Part shown: one piece after another, positions 45,908 through 55,909 of the stretch
How positions within the stretch are numbered: the first letter of the stretch is position 1
Layout: each line of letters begins with the position of its first letter
Origin: Bradyrhizobium canariense
Lineage (GTDB): Bacteria; Pseudomonadota; Alphaproteobacteria; Rhizobiales; Xanthobacteraceae
NCBI RefSeq assembly: GCF_900105125.1
Contig: NZ_LT629750.1
Span: 3,038,001-3,102,000 of the forward strand
Reading direction: 5' to 3'
Length of the DNA: 64,000 nt
Program-made: the position numbers and the translations under genes
Notes under the pieces: generated by a model
What the model saw: only the letters and a program-made list of their open reading frames with translations
Told to the model about the DNA's origin: nothing
The model's database searches: none

Positions 45908-46517
45908 GACGCAAACAGAGCGCCGAAACTCGGCCAAAAAAAGGGCGACCCACGACTCCCGCGTTTTGATTCATGCGCTTCTCATCCAATATTTAAGTTG
46001 AGAGAGAACCAACGTCGCAAAAAGCCTCCACGCATCAGACCACAGCCACGAAAAACAACAGCATGTCCATTTCGCAGGCCAGATCGAATGTCTTTGAATT
46101 TGTGCGACGCATTATAAAACGCGAGACGAAATTAGTTTGTATACCAGGCGGTCCGAGCCGCGCTGAATCGGTGCGACGATTGTCCTGAGTTCGCCTGGAC
46201 ACACGATCCCGCTCACGAGCATGCGCGTCGTGGAGTGACGACGTGATCAACGATCCGAAGTGCCAACGGCCTTTTCGACTGGACTCCGGCCATCCCGAAT
46301 GTACCGGGCATCCCATGACGCCCATTCGATCAACGGGCTGGGCGGCCGAACGAATTTGCCCGCGAAACCAGCCAAATCCAGCTGAATTCAGCCCATCATG
46401 ATGGCCCCGACATCCTCGGATCAGGGGTTTCGTTAGGAGCTATTTTATCAATTGGCGTTAATCTTTTCGGAATTTCCGCTTCCGCGCGACGGCTGCGGTT
46501 CCAAGAAAAGGTGCGCG
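45908..46517. other. Divergent intergenic region without gene
   Basis: This 610-base gap separates the Rieske gene from the Cache chemoreceptor gene. Codon structure is poor in all frames. A short inverted repeat (CGTCGT, six bases, ACGACG) at about 46225-46243 is the only structure noticed. Confidence 0.45.
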
Positions 46518-48197
46518 ATGCTGGGCAATTTGCGAATCTCCTCCAAGCTCTTGATTATGGTTGGCTTATCGGTGCTCGGCATCGCCATGGTCGCCTTCGT
46601 CGGTCTCTCCAATCTCAGAAGCAACCTGCTGGAGGATCGCAAAGCCAAGCTGCACGACGTCGTGCTGCTCGCCAGGCAGGCGGTCGATCTTGATTACCAG
46701 GCTTCGAAGAAAGCCGGCCTTTCCGATGCGGAAGCCCTGGAAAAAGGAAAAGCGCTGCTGCGCACGCTGCGCTTCGGCAAAGACGATTATTTCTACGCTT
46801 TCAACGCGCAGGGGCTGGTACAGGCCCACCCAAGTCCGAATGTCGAGAACAAGAATCTGTATAACGCGCCTGACTCCGATGGCGTGTTCTTCACGCGGCA
46901 GCAGATCGAGCTGGCCGCCCAGGGTGGCGGCTTTGTGGCGTACCGCTTTCCACGTGCCGGCGGCACCGAGCCACTGCCGAAAATATCCTATGCCACCGAA
47001 TTCAAGCCATATGGCTGGACGATCGGCGGCGGCATCTATCTCGATGATATCGATGCGATCTTCTGGCAGCAGGTATGGTCGATCGGCACGCTGGTCGGAG
47101 TGGCATTGCTGCTGGTCGTCGGCATGTCCCTCCTACTCGGGCGCAGCATCGTCGGACCGATCACGGGAATGACCGCGGCAATGCGCAAGATCGCCGCAGG
47201 CGAAACCGCGACCGTCATCCCGGCGCAAGAGCGCCGAGATGAGGTCGGCGCGATGGCGCAGTCCGTTCAGGTGTTCAAGGACAACATGATCGAAGCCGTG
47301 CGGCTGCGCGGCGAGCAAGACGAACTGAAAAAGAAAGCCGAAACCGAGAAACACGGTCTTCTCGGCAAAATGGCTGATGATTTCGAGCACAGCGTCCGTG
47401 GCTCGCTCGATGCTCTCGCCGGGGCGGCAGTCGAACTGCGTACGACCTCGAACAGCATGTCTACCACCGCCGGAGAGGCCAGCCAGCAGGCCACCACCGT
47501 CGCCGCAGTGGCCGAGCAGGCGTCCGCGAATGTGCAAACCGTTGCGGCGGCCACCGAGGAACTCTCGTCGTCAGTATCCGAAATCGGACGACAGGTCGCT
47601 CAATCGACCCGAATTGCCGGGCAAGCGGTCGAAGAGGCAAATCGCACCAATCTCACCGTGCAGGGCCTGTCGGCCGCGGCGCAGAAGATCGGTGATGTCG
47701 TCAAGCTGATCAACGATATCGCCAGCCAAACCAACCTGCTGGCTTTGAATGCGACCATCGAAGCCGCGCGGGCCGGCGAAGCCGGCAAGGGCTTCGCCGT
47801 GGTGGCGAGCGAGGTCAAGTCGCTCGCCAGCCAGACGGCAAAAGCGACGGAAGACATCTCAGCCCAGGTCGCGGCCATGCAAGGCGCGACCACGGATGCC
47901 GTGCAAGCGATCGAAAACATCGGCGGAACGATCGGCGCGATCAACGAAATCACCACCGCAATCGCCTCGGCTGTCGAAGAACAGGGTTCCGCCACCAAGG
48001 AAATCGCCCGCAATGTCCAGGAAGCCGCGCAGGGAACCAGCATGGTTTCCGGCAACATCGGCAGCGTCACTCGGGCCGCGGGCGAAACCGGCACGGCTGC
48101 AGGCCGGGTCCTGGCCTCGGCGGAAGAGCTCAACGAGCAAGCCGCGATGTTGAGATCGAAGGTCGACGGCTTCCTCGTGAATATCCGCGCCGCATAA
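46518..48197 (+). CDS. Methyl-accepting chemotaxis protein with single Cache domain
   Basis: This 559-residue chemoreceptor has an N-terminal membrane helix (residues 10-30), a periplasmic small Cache domain (about 35-190, with DDYFYAFNAQGLVQAHPSP and KPYGWTIGGGIYLDDID), a second membrane helix, a HAMP domain and a signalling domain. The signalling tip reads [15 protein letters not shown]. Small Cache domains bind organic acids and related small molecules. The start at 46518 is chosen as the ATG before the first membrane helix. Confidence 0.95.
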   Translation: MLGNLRISSKLLIMVGLSVLGIAMVAFVGLSNLRSNLLEDRKAKLHDVVLLARQAVDLDYQASKKAGLSDAEALEKGKALLRTLRFGKDDYFYAFNAQGLVQAHPSPNVENKNLYNAPDSDGVFFTRQQIELAAQGGGFVAYRFPRAGGTEPLPKISYATEFKPYGWTIGGGIYLDDIDAIFWQQVWSIGTLVGVALLLVVGMSLLLGRSIVGPITGMTAAMRKIAAGETATVIPAQERRDEVGAMAQSVQVFKDNMIEAVRLRGEQDELKKKAETEKHGLLGKMADDFEHSVRGSLDALAGAAVELRTTSNSMSTTAGEASQQATTVAAVAEQASANVQTVAAATEELSSSVSEIGRQVAQSTRIAGQAVEEANRTNLTVQGLSAAAQKIGDVVKLINDIASQTNLLALNATIEAARAGEAGKGFAVVASEVKSLASQTAKATEDISAQVAAMQGATTDAVQAIENIGGTIGAINEITTAIASAVEEQGSATKEIARNVQEAAQGTSMVSGNIGSVTRAAGETGTAAGRVLASAEELNEQAAMLRSKVDGFLVNIRAA

Positions 48198-48642
48198 AAG
48201 CGTCATATTGTCCTCGGCCTTTAGTGCTGATGTTCGGGCGACAGCGATTGATGGGCTGGTGAAAGTGGTGGCGACGCAACGGCGCCGCCACCATGACACA
48301 ACTGCTACGAGCCGGAAGAGTGAACCATCTTCGGACTCCCATGTGGGCGTGTCATCAATGAGATGACGCGCCAAGGCAACCGAAGCTCCCAGCTTCTTCG
48401 TTCAGGTCGAAATCGACGAAAGCACATCGAGGCAATGCTTCCTCGGTGGTACCCCGACCAACCATCATATCTGGATCCGTGCCGACATCAGAGCAGGCCG
48501 CCCGCGGCGCCCGGAGACGATCGTCAGCATTCATCCGGGTCTGCCAAAGAATTCGCCGCAGTCCGACACAAAATATCGATAATCGGAACGATAAACTGGA
48601 ATAGTGTGTTGAACGCTGTGACCTGCAAACAGGAGAGATCGA
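48198..48642. other. Intergenic region without gene
   Basis: This 445-base gap shows no supported gene in either direction. AT-rich stretches near 48570-48605 lie upstream of the DUF2171 gene and could be its promoter. CAGGAGAGATCGA precedes the ATG at 48643. Confidence 0.45.
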
Positions 48643-48885
48643 ATGAGTGCCTTAAGTAAAGTTAAAGAGCATATGGAGGTCATCGGTGCCGACGGAGCGC
48701 ATGTAGGAACGGTGGACAAGGTCGAAAGCGGCCGGATCAAGCTGACGAAGGCCGATAGCGGCGAAGGACACCATAGAGGACACCATCATTTCATCTCGGC
48801 GGCGTTGATTGCGGAAGTCGAGGGAAACAAGGTTCGGTTATCGGCAAACGGCGACGTCGCTGTCACATTCGAGGAAGAAAAATAG
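48643..48885 (+). CDS. DUF2171 small protein
   Basis: This 80-residue protein matches the DUF2171 pattern (KVKEHMEVIGADGAHVGTVDKVESGRIKLTKAD). It has a His-rich run, HHRGHHH, at about residues 43-49, which could bind metal. GGAGAGATCG lies before the ATG. DUF2171 proteins often appear in stress-linked contexts in Rhizobiales. Function unknown. Confidence 0.88.
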   Translation: MSALSKVKEHMEVIGADGAHVGTVDKVESGRIKLTKADSGEGHHRGHHHFISAALIAEVEGNKVRLSANGDVAVTFEEEK

Positions 48886-49088
48886 CACACCACCGCTGCT
48901 GCAGCCTGCTCCATAGTATTCGCCCATAATATTTCGGCCCCTGCGACGGTCGCGCCAAGATCGCGGCCGCCGCGTGCTGTGGCGATCGGCCTCGTCTATC
49001 GCCGGCGCGGCCCTTGCGCTATTTTGAAACTCCGTGTTGGATTTTTTCGAGCCGCCGGCGCTCCAGGCGCTGGCTAACGGGTCGTAAA

Positions 49089-49679
49089 ATGACGAACCGC
49101 GTATTGGTGTTTTACGGGTCCTATCGTGCCGACCGGGTGGGCATCCGCTTAGCCGATTACATCGTCGCACGTCTTCGCGAGCGCGGCGACGATGTCGAAT
49201 TGGTCGACGCGAAATCGGTCGGTCTGCCGATACTCGACCGAATGTACAAGGAATATGCTCCCGGCAAGGCGCCCGAGAACATGCGCCGCCTCGCAGAAAT
49301 GATCCGCGCCGCCGACGCTTTCGTGTTTGTTACCGGCGAATATAATTGGGGAGTGCAGCCCGGGCTGAAGAATCTGACCGATCATTTCCTGGAAGAATGG
49401 TTCTGGCGTCCGGCGGCGATAGCGAGCTACTCGGCCGGCCGGATTTCGGGGGCAAGGGCGGCCCTGTCCTGGCACGGGACCCTGTCGGAGATGGGGATGG
49501 TCGTGATCTCCAGCACGCTTGCCGTGGGGCCAATCGCGGAGGCTTTGTCTCCGGACGGCTCCCCGTCGGGGGAAACCGGCCAGATTCTCGACCGCAGCTT
49601 TACCAGGTTTGCCGACGACCTCGCATGGTGGGCGGAAGCCGCCAAGCTGCAAAGAACCCGCAAACACCCGCCCTATTGA
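49089..49679 (+). CDS. NADPH-dependent FMN reductase family protein
   Basis: This 196-residue flavodoxin-fold protein has the FMN phosphate loop GSYRADRVGIRLA at its start and GEYNWGVQPGLKNLTDHF, which is typical of the NADPH-dependent FMN reductase family. It is cytoplasmic. The start at 49089 places the first strand (RVLVFYGSYR) at the N-terminus. A role in quinone or flavin reduction is likely. Confidence 0.9.
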   Translation: MTNRVLVFYGSYRADRVGIRLADYIVARLRERGDDVELVDAKSVGLPILDRMYKEYAPGKAPENMRRLAEMIRAADAFVFVTGEYNWGVQPGLKNLTDHFLEEWFWRPAAIASYSAGRISGARAALSWHGTLSEMGMVVISSTLAVGPIAEALSPDGSPSGETGQILDRSFTRFADDLAWWAEAAKLQRTRKHPPY

Positions 49680-49737
49680 TCGTACCTTAGGGAGCCGGCG
49701 TCCCGGCGACGATACGCCAGGCCGAGATTCACTTGCT

Positions 49738-49926
49738 CTATTTCAGGGCTTCCCTGGCCTCAAGCAGCTGCTCAAGTTCCCTGGTCTGTTCGGCGATGCG
49801 ATCGGAAACCCTCGCTTCATCGCCTGCTCCGGATTGCGCGGCAGCTTGCTCGATAAGCTGGCGGATATTGTCCCGCAATATTGCAATCCGATCATCCATC
49901 TCGGAAGCTGAAAGTTCGTCTGTCAT
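49738..49926 (-). CDS. Short coiled-coil protein
   Basis: This 62-residue protein is almost all helix with heptad character (MDDRIAILRDNIRQLIEQAA, then RVSDRIAEQTRELEQLLEAR). No Cys or membrane segment. AGGTCACG lies just before the ATG. Similar short proteins occur in Bradyrhizobium. Function unknown. Confidence 0.65.
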   Translation of the reverse strand: MTDELSASEMDDRIAILRDNIRQLIEQAAAQSGAGDEARVSDRIAEQTRELEQLLEAREALK

Positions 49927-50053
49927 CGTGACCTCTCGATTCGATTACGGCGGCGGTCTGGATCGTCCCGTGGCACTCGAGTGCACCCGGAAGATTTTCA
50001 GAGCGACGCGCATGCGTCAATCCATTCCGATCGCTGGCACCCTGAAACTGCGC

Positions 50054-51847
50054 CTAAGCCATACGCTTTGAGGTGGGCTCGACGAGAGTCAACTTGCTGA
50101 ATGGCACGCCGGCTTTCAAAAGACCCTCACGATAATGGGCGATGTCGGCCGGCGTTTTCCAATGGAAGTTCCTGAGATGCCGTTCAACAGTGAAGCCTGG
50201 AAAGCTACTCAATAAAACGCCGGCCGCCTTTTCCGCTTCCACCGTTCGCTCCAATTGCGCCAGAGCCGCGGCGCGCACCGCGAGGACCTGAAGATGGTTG
50301 GGATTCAAATACAGGGCTTCACGCGCCCAGGACAGCGAGGCGTCATATTGTCCCAGAAGATAGTGGCTGAACGCGTTCAACGCCGTCCATTGATACCGGG
50401 GGTCGCTATTGCCGCGCTGCGCCGCGGTCGAAAATAGCTCGATTGCCTCTCGGTGCTCGCCGACAACGAGGTGACATATTCCTAGAACGCCGCGAGCGCC
50501 CATGTCATACGGGTTTAACTCGACCGCCTTGTTTGCCGCATCCAGCGCAGCCTCGTAATGTCCCTGCATCGCGTGCATATAGGCCAAAATCGAAAATGCG
50601 AATGACGAACGAGGATCGAGCCTGACGCTGGTCTCTGCCAGGCTCATCGCCTCGATCCACAATTCGCCGGTACTCCTGATCCATCCATATTGCACGCTCT
50701 GCACCATGATGGTGGCGAGATAGGCGTGAGCAATCGAAAGCGAAGGATCGAGCGCAATGGCCTCCCTGAACAGCGCAATCGAGGCTTCAAAATCGGCTTT
50801 TGTCTGCTGATAGTAGCGAGAAAGCCCCCGTAAAAACCGATCCCACGCGGTTAAATCGGTGGAGGGCGATCGAGCTGGCGCGAAAGCTTCCGCACGATAG
50901 ATTTCGGGAGCCAATGCAGCGCACAGATGCGCGGTGATTTCATCCTGCATCGCGAACAGATCGCCGATGTCCCGGTCATATCGACCGGTCCATAATTGCT
51001 CACCATTCTCAGGAGCTATCAATTCGGCGGTTACACGAATTTTAGTGCCCGCCCGCCGTACTGAACCTTGAATCAAATAGGTCGCGTCAATCTCCCGCGC
51101 GATGAGGCGCGTGCTCAGACTTTTTCCTTTGAACGAAAAAGTCGAATTTCGGCTCAGCACCCGATAAAAGGATTGCAAGGACAGAGCGTGGATCAAGTCC
51201 TCGGTGAGCCCGTCAGAAAAATATTCGTCGGTGGCATCGCTGAGATTTGCGAAAGGAAGCACGCCCACAATCGCCGTTCGATATTGGGCCGGCAGGTTTG
51301 AAGTGGTCTTGGGCTCCCGGCTGCGGGCCTCGGATCCGCCCGGCTCCCAAGCCCAGACATTTACCAACTCTTCGATGTTCTTCAAACGGTGAGCGCCAGC
51401 ATCGGCAAGGCGGGCGCTGAGATGCTTGTTAGCCTCGTCATAGGCCTTTGCCGAAACCGCCACGCCGCCCGGGGCGGCAACCGCTTCCAGCCGGACGGCC
51501 ACGTTCACGCCATCCCCGAATACTTCGTTTTCGTCAACGATGACGTCTCCCATATGAACGCCCAGCCGGAAGTGCATGGCACGGTCTGCGGGGAGATGGT
51601 TGTTCCGTTCCGCCATCAGCACCTGCATCGCGATCGCAGACTCAATCGCTTCCACGATGCTTGGAAACTCCAGCAGGAAACCGTCGCCGGTGTTCTTCAC
51701 AACCCGGCCGCCATGATTGAGAATGATCGGATATATCGCGCTACGATGGGCCTTGAACGCGGCGTGTGTACCCGCCTCGTCGGCCCCCATCATCCGCGAA
51801 TAGCCGGCGACGTCTGCGCAGACAATGGCGGCTAGGCGTCTCTCCAT
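50054..51847 (-). CDS. Adenylate/guanylate cyclase with TolB-like and TPR domains
   Basis: This 597-residue protein has a class III cyclase domain (residues about 1-170, with metal-binding Asp in IVCADVAGYSR and NTGDGFL and the later GDGVNVAVRLE). A TolB-like region (about 195-330, VGVLPFANLSDATDEYFSDGLTEDLI) and TPR repeats follow. This three-part layout is common in Bradyrhizobium, where such cyclases are numerous. The protein is probably cytoplasmic. The start at 51847 is chosen for the AGGAG before it and the match to the family N-terminus (MERRLAAIVCADVAGYS). Confidence 0.93.
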   Translation of the reverse strand: MERRLAAIVCADVAGYSRMMGADEAGTHAAFKAHRSAIYPIILNHGGRVVKNTGDGFLLEFPSIVEAIESAIAMQVLMAERNNHLPADRAMHFRLGVHMGDVIVDENEVFGDGVNVAVRLEAVAAPGGVAVSAKAYDEANKHLSARLADAGAHRLKNIEELVNVWAWEPGGSEARSREPKTTSNLPAQYRTAIVGVLPFANLSDATDEYFSDGLTEDLIHALSLQSFYRVLSRNSTFSFKGKSLSTRLIAREIDATYLIQGSVRRAGTKIRVTAELIAPENGEQLWTGRYDRDIGDLFAMQDEITAHLCAALAPEIYRAEAFAPARSPSTDLTAWDRFLRGLSRYYQQTKADFEASIALFREAIALDPSLSIAHAYLATIMVQSVQYGWIRSTGELWIEAMSLAETSVRLDPRSSFAFSILAYMHAMQGHYEAALDAANKAVELNPYDMGARGVLGICHLVVGEHREAIELFSTAAQRGNSDPRYQWTALNAFSHYLLGQYDASLSWAREALYLNPNHLQVLAVRAAALAQLERTVEAEKAAGVLLSSFPGFTVERHLRNFHWKTPADIAHYREGLLKAGVPFSKLTLVEPTSKRMA

Positions 51848-52163
51848 CTCCTGTGCTCCCGAACTGGCAGATACCACGGTACGTGGTCGACCGACCGAAT
51901 CCAATGGTCTTAAAATACACGGCTTCCGGCAGAAGCCGGATCGAAACCAGTGGTAATACAATCCGCTTGGGATTGGCAGGGGTTGGCCGCCACTCTCGAT
52001 GGAGATGGCTAACCGGAAAATTCTTGGGACGGCTTATGGCAGCGACTTCGACGGGGTTTTAGAAGGACTGGAGCCTGCTGCCACGATGCCGCACTTGGGG
52101 GACGTTGCCCATTTCGCAGCGCGCTCCAAGGCTGTGGCGCGTCCGGGAAACTCAAATGGCCCG
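51848..52163. other. Intergenic region between cyclase and transporter operon
   Basis: This 316-base gap has no supported gene. It holds the promoter of the cyclase gene and the end of the Liv-type transporter transcript. No clear terminator was found. Confidence 0.4.
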
Positions 52164-52865
52164 CTAGGGCGCCAGATACTGCATCAGCTTCGGATCGGCC
52201 CGCACCTGCGCTGCCGGCCCTGTAAGTGCTACTCTTCCACGATCCAGTACATAGGCCACGCTGGCGACTCGTAACGCCAGATCCAGATGCTGTTCGACGA
52301 TGACGACCGCGATCTCTCTGGCCAATAGAACAAGGCGGTCCGTAATCTCTTCGATCACGCCGATCCAGACACCTTCCGTCGGTTCGTCCAGCAACAATAT
52401 TCGCGGGTCCGATAGCAGCGCCCGTCCGATCGCCAGCATCTTGCGTTCGCCGCCTGATAGCGTGCCGGCGATCTGATCCATCCGCTGGCCGAGTTTTGGA
52501 AAGATCTCCAGAACCCGATTCACGGCCTGGCTGTCACGGTTTGTCAGCGCCCCAACGGCAAGATTGTCGCGCACCGAGAGCCGCCCAAACACAGAATGCT
52601 CCTGCGGAACGTATCCGAACCCGGCGCGAATGCGCTGCTCGGTCGGCAGCCGCCCGACATCACGGCCGTCCAGCGTCACGGAGCCGCCTAGCAACGGCAA
52701 CTCTCCGATGATGGCCTTCATCAACGTGGTCTTGCCGGCGCCGTTGCGGCCGAGGATCGCAACGCCACCTCGCCATGGCGCGGTCATGGTGACGCCAAAC
52801 AAGACCTGACTGCGGCCATAACCGGCATCGAGATTCTGGATTTCGAGGTATTTGTCGTCAGGCAC
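52164..52865 (-). CDS. Liv/Urt-type ABC transporter ATPase (LivF/UrtE-like)
   Basis: This 233-residue ATPase has Walker A GRNGAGKTT, the signature LSGGERKM and Walker B ILLLDEPTEGV. The sequence EPTEGVWIGVIEEI fits the LivF/UrtE branch used for amino acids, urea and amides. Overlaps the LivG-like gene by eight bases. Last gene of the amidase-linked operon (58313 down to 52164). Confidence 0.93.
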   Translation of the reverse strand: MPDDKYLEIQNLDAGYGRSQVLFGVTMTAPWRGGVAILGRNGAGKTTLMKAIIGELPLLGGSVTLDGRDVGRLPTEQRIRAGFGYVPQEHSVFGRLSVRDNLAVGALTNRDSQAVNRVLEIFPKLGQRMDQIAGTLSGGERKMLAIGRALLSDPRILLLDEPTEGVWIGVIEEITDRLVLLAREIAVVIVEQHLDLALRVASVAYVLDRGRVALTGPAAQVRADPKLMQYLAP

Positions 52866-53592
52866 GGCGGAGATAGACCTCCTGGACCTTGGGGCTCGAC
52901 TGGATGTGCGGCACCGAGCCGCAATCGAGCACGCTGCCTTGATCGAGCACGGTCAGCCGATCGCAGATATCACGGATAAAATCGAGATCGTGCTCGACGA
53001 TGACAAGCGAGCACCGCTTCTTGATGGGCTGCAGCAATTCGCCGGTGACGCGCCGTTCTTCCAGACTCATGCCGCCGGTTGGCTCATCCAGCAAGAGTAA
53101 TCTCGGCTCCGGCGCCAGCGCCATGGCAATTTCAAGCCATTGCTGCTGACCGTGAGAGAGCGCGGAGGCTGGATCCGCCGCCTGATCGACAAGGCGGAAT
53201 TGCTCAAGCATGGCCATGACACGGTCGTGCAACACGCCACGTGTCCGCGAAAACAACAGGCTGGGCAGCGACGTCTGCGCCTGCAGCGCGAGCAGAACAT
53301 TGTCATACAGCGTCAACGTCGGCAGCACGCTGGTGATCTGGAACTTCAGACTCATGCCGGCACGCGCCCGCTCCGCGGGAGGAGCCTGCGTAATATCGCG
53401 TCCGCCGAACGTCACCGTGCCGGTCGTCGGGACTTCCGCGCCGGCGACGCATTTCATCAGCGTGCTCTTGCCGGAGCCGTTCGGTCCGATCAGGCCGTGA
53501 AACTCGTTCTCCGCAACCGTGAGTTCGGCACCGTTCAAGGCCGTCAGCTTGCCGAATATCTTGGTGATGCCGCGGGCTTCAAGGAGAGCCAT
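52858..53592 (-). CDS. Liv/Urt-type ABC transporter ATPase (LivG/UrtD-like)
   Basis: This 244-residue ATPase has Walker A GPNGSGKST, the signature LSHGQQQW (typical of UrtD/LivG relatives) and Walker B LLLLDEPTGGMS. Its start overlaps the permease gene by 14 bases. It works with the LivF-like ATPase as a heterodimer. The LSHGQ signature is shared with the UrtD-like ATPase at 62030, so both operons belong to the urea/amide branch. Confidence 0.93.
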   Translation of the reverse strand: MALLEARGITKIFGKLTALNGAELTVAENEFHGLIGPNGSGKSTLMKCVAGAEVPTTGTVTFGGRDITQAPPAERARAGMSLKFQITSVLPTLTLYDNVLLALQAQTSLPSLLFSRTRGVLHDRVMAMLEQFRLVDQAADPASALSHGQQQWLEIAMALAPEPRLLLLDEPTGGMSLEERRVTGELLQPIKKRCSLVIVEHDLDFIRDICDRLTVLDQGSVLDCGSVPHIQSSPKVQEVYLRRA

Positions 53593-54628
53593 GGCGTCCC
53601 TCCTTTGGCGGGCGACCGAAACTGCCCACCCGCCCGCGCTCGCTGAGAACCAGGCTGATCAGCCCGGCCGGACGAAACAGGATCACCAGCAGCAGCAATA
53701 TGCCAAGGATGATCGGCCAAATGTCCTGGTAATTGTTCGACAGCCAGAAACTGACTGCCTCGATGACGACGGTGCCGATCACCGCTCCGATCAGTGTCCC
53801 GGCGCCGCCGAACAGGACATACAGCACGACTTGCGTCGACATCACCACGCCCAGCATATTCGGCCAGACGAAGCCCTCGTGGAAAGCATAGAGGCTGCCG
53901 GCCAACCCTGCGATGGCGCCCGCGAACGAAAAGATGATCGCCTTGAGGCGCTGCACCCGATAGCCAAAAAACGTGATGCGCTGCTCATTTTCGCGCAAGC
54001 CCGCGAGAGCCAATCCGAATTGCGATCCGACCAGAAAGCGGCACAGCAGGTAGACCAGCAACAGAATGCCCAGTGCGAGATAATAAAACACCGGCCCCTC
54101 GTCGAGGTCATAACTGCCGATGCTGATGGGCGGGATCGAGGGAATGCCGTTCTGGCCGCCAAGATAGTACCAGCCCCGCGCCAGCCGATCCAAGGCATAC
54201 GATCCGGTCAGCGTGCCCAATGAGACGAAAATGACGCTGGATTGGTGCCTGCCCAGCAGCAGAAAGCCCCCGAGCAGCAAAGCGAATGCGAACCCGATCA
54301 ACAGGCCAGCCGGCAACACGACAAAGATCGACGTCACGCCAAGATCACGCGCGATCAGCGCCACGCCGTACCCGGCCGAACCGAAGAACACGGCCTGCCC
54401 GAAGCTCATGATTCCGGCGTACCCCCACACCAGATCGAACGAGAGTGCGAACAGGCAGAGGATCATGACCCGGGTGGCGTAGATGGTCAGGTAATCCTGC
54501 AGGACGAGCGGCAGCAGTGCCCCGATCGCGAGCACCGCGATTTCCATGACCGGCAGGAGTTGCCATCGGCGAGTACGAGCAACACGAACAGGAAGTCTCA
54601 GCTCAGTCGGTGTCGTTTCTGTCATCAA
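53579..54628 (-). CDS. Liv/Urt-type ABC transporter permease (LivM/UrtC-like)
   Basis: This 349-residue inner-membrane permease has about ten helices. The LivM/UrtC features are LVWGYAGIMSFGQAVFFGSAGYG, the GLRENEQR coupling loop and GGAGTLIGAVIGT. Forms the channel with the LivH-like permease at 55910. The gene order places the binding protein between the two permeases. Confidence 0.93.
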   Translation of the reverse strand: MMTETTPTELRLPVRVARTRRWQLLPVMEIAVLAIGALLPLVLQDYLTIYATRVMILCLFALSFDLVWGYAGIMSFGQAVFFGSAGYGVALIARDLGVTSIFVVLPAGLLIGFAFALLLGGFLLLGRHQSSVIFVSLGTLTGSYALDRLARGWYYLGGQNGIPSIPPISIGSYDLDEGPVFYYLALGILLLVYLLCRFLVGSQFGLALAGLRENEQRITFFGYRVQRLKAIIFSFAGAIAGLAGSLYAFHEGFVWPNMLGVVMSTQVVLYVLFGGAGTLIGAVIGTVVIEAVSFWLSNNYQDIWPIILGILLLLVILFRPAGLISLVLSERGRVGSFGRPPKEGRHGSP

Positions 54629-54684
54629 GTTGCCAGCACATTAGCTCCAGGGCCACGACACGGCTTGCTGCCGGTGCGATACGT

Positions 54685-55905
54685 TCAGCATTCCTTGGGA
54701 TCGACGAGACCGGCGCTGCGCGCGACAATCTCGTAGTTGCCGCCCTTGGCAACCGCCGTGTACATCTTCATTTTGCAATGCCGCTTGCCAGGAACCATTT
54801 CGGCGGGCCCTCCGGGGCCCTCGGCGATCTTGGCATGATCCAGCGCCGCGGCAACCGAATCCCGGTCAACCTTGCCGGCCTCCTTGACCGCGGCTTCCCA
54901 GAGCTTGAGGCCGCGATAGGTGCCGGTTGCAGCACTTCCCGCCGCGAACAGGAACGTACCTGGAAATTGCTTGTCATAGGCGGCCTGGATCTTGGCGCTG
55001 ACCGGATCTTCCGGGGTCAGCGCCTTGAAGTAATCGAGGCAGCTCGCCAGCCCCTCGATCTCGGCCGGCTGATTGATGCTCAGGGTGTTCTCGTCGTAAT
55101 AGACGCAGGACAGCCGACCGCCGTTTTTCAGAAATCCGGCTTCATAGAGCTGCTTGAAGAACGGGCCTACTCCCGGCGGGATCACGGTGTTGAACACCAC
55201 ATCCACCTTGTTGGAGATGATCCGGTTCACCGTCGCGCTGAAATCGATCTGGTCGAGCGGATAATATTCTTCAAACACCACCTCGCCGCCATTGGCTTCG
55301 ATCACCTTGCGCGCATAGACGTTCAGCGTGTGCGGCCAGACGTAATTGGCGCTGGGCAGCGCGAACTTCTTGCCGCCGTTCTTGATCAGCCAGGGAATGA
55401 ATTCATCGCACTGCTGCGCCGGCGTCGGTCCGGTGCAGAACAGATAGGGCGTGCATTCCTTGCCCTCGTAAAGTTGCGGATAAATATACAGCGTCTTGCC
55501 GCGCGCGACGATCACGTCCTTGATCGCGTTGCGCATCGAACTGGTGACGCCTCCCAGCACGAGATCGACCTTGTCGCGCTGGATCAGCTTGCGGACGTTG
55601 CCGACAGCCACCGACTCATTCGATGCGGTGTCCTCGATGAACAGCTCCAGCGGCCGGCCGAGCAATCCGCCCGCGTCATTGATTTCCTTCACCACCATTC
55701 TCGCGACATTGGCGTCGGCATTCCCGGCGTAGCCGATCGGGCCGGTCAAATCGGTGGCGATGCCGACCTTGATGGGGTCGGAGGCGGCGTTCGCCCAGTC
55801 CGGACGAATGACCCAGCTGCCGACACCGGTTGCAAGCGCGGTGCTCGCAAAGGCAAAATTGGAGAGAAAGCGGCGCCGGCTCTGTTGGTTGTGATGGCTG
55901 GACAT
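54685..55905 (-). CDS. Amide/urea-type ABC transporter binding protein
   Basis: This 406-residue secreted protein has a Tat-type leader (QSRRRFLSNFAFASTALATGVGSW). The mature part is of the Leu/Ile/Val-binding fold (VGIATDLTGPIGYAGNADANVARMVVKEINDAGGLLGRPLELFIEDTASN). It resembles urea and short-chain amide binding proteins (UrtA, FmdD, AmiC). Start chosen at 55905, four bases after the LivH-like stop. Together with the operon's amidase gene, an amide substrate is likely. Confidence 0.92.
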   Translation of the reverse strand: MSSHHNQQSRRRFLSNFAFASTALATGVGSWVIRPDWANAASDPIKVGIATDLTGPIGYAGNADANVARMVVKEINDAGGLLGRPLELFIEDTASNESVAVGNVRKLIQRDKVDLVLGGVTSSMRNAIKDVIVARGKTLYIYPQLYEGKECTPYLFCTGPTPAQQCDEFIPWLIKNGGKKFALPSANYVWPHTLNVYARKVIEANGGEVVFEEYYPLDQIDFSATVNRIISNKVDVVFNTVIPPGVGPFFKQLYEAGFLKNGGRLSCVYYDENTLSINQPAEIEGLASCLDYFKALTPEDPVSAKIQAAYDKQFPGTFLFAAGSAATGTYRGLKLWEAAVKEAGKVDRDSVAAALDHAKIAEGPGGPAEMVPGKRHCKMKMYTAVAKGGNYEIVARSAGLVDPKEC

Positions 55906-55909
55906 CGGA

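Noticed and set aside
45938-46451. Short frames in the Rieske-chemoreceptor gap (for example 46035-46325)
   Set aside because: No ribosome site, odd composition, no family resemblance.
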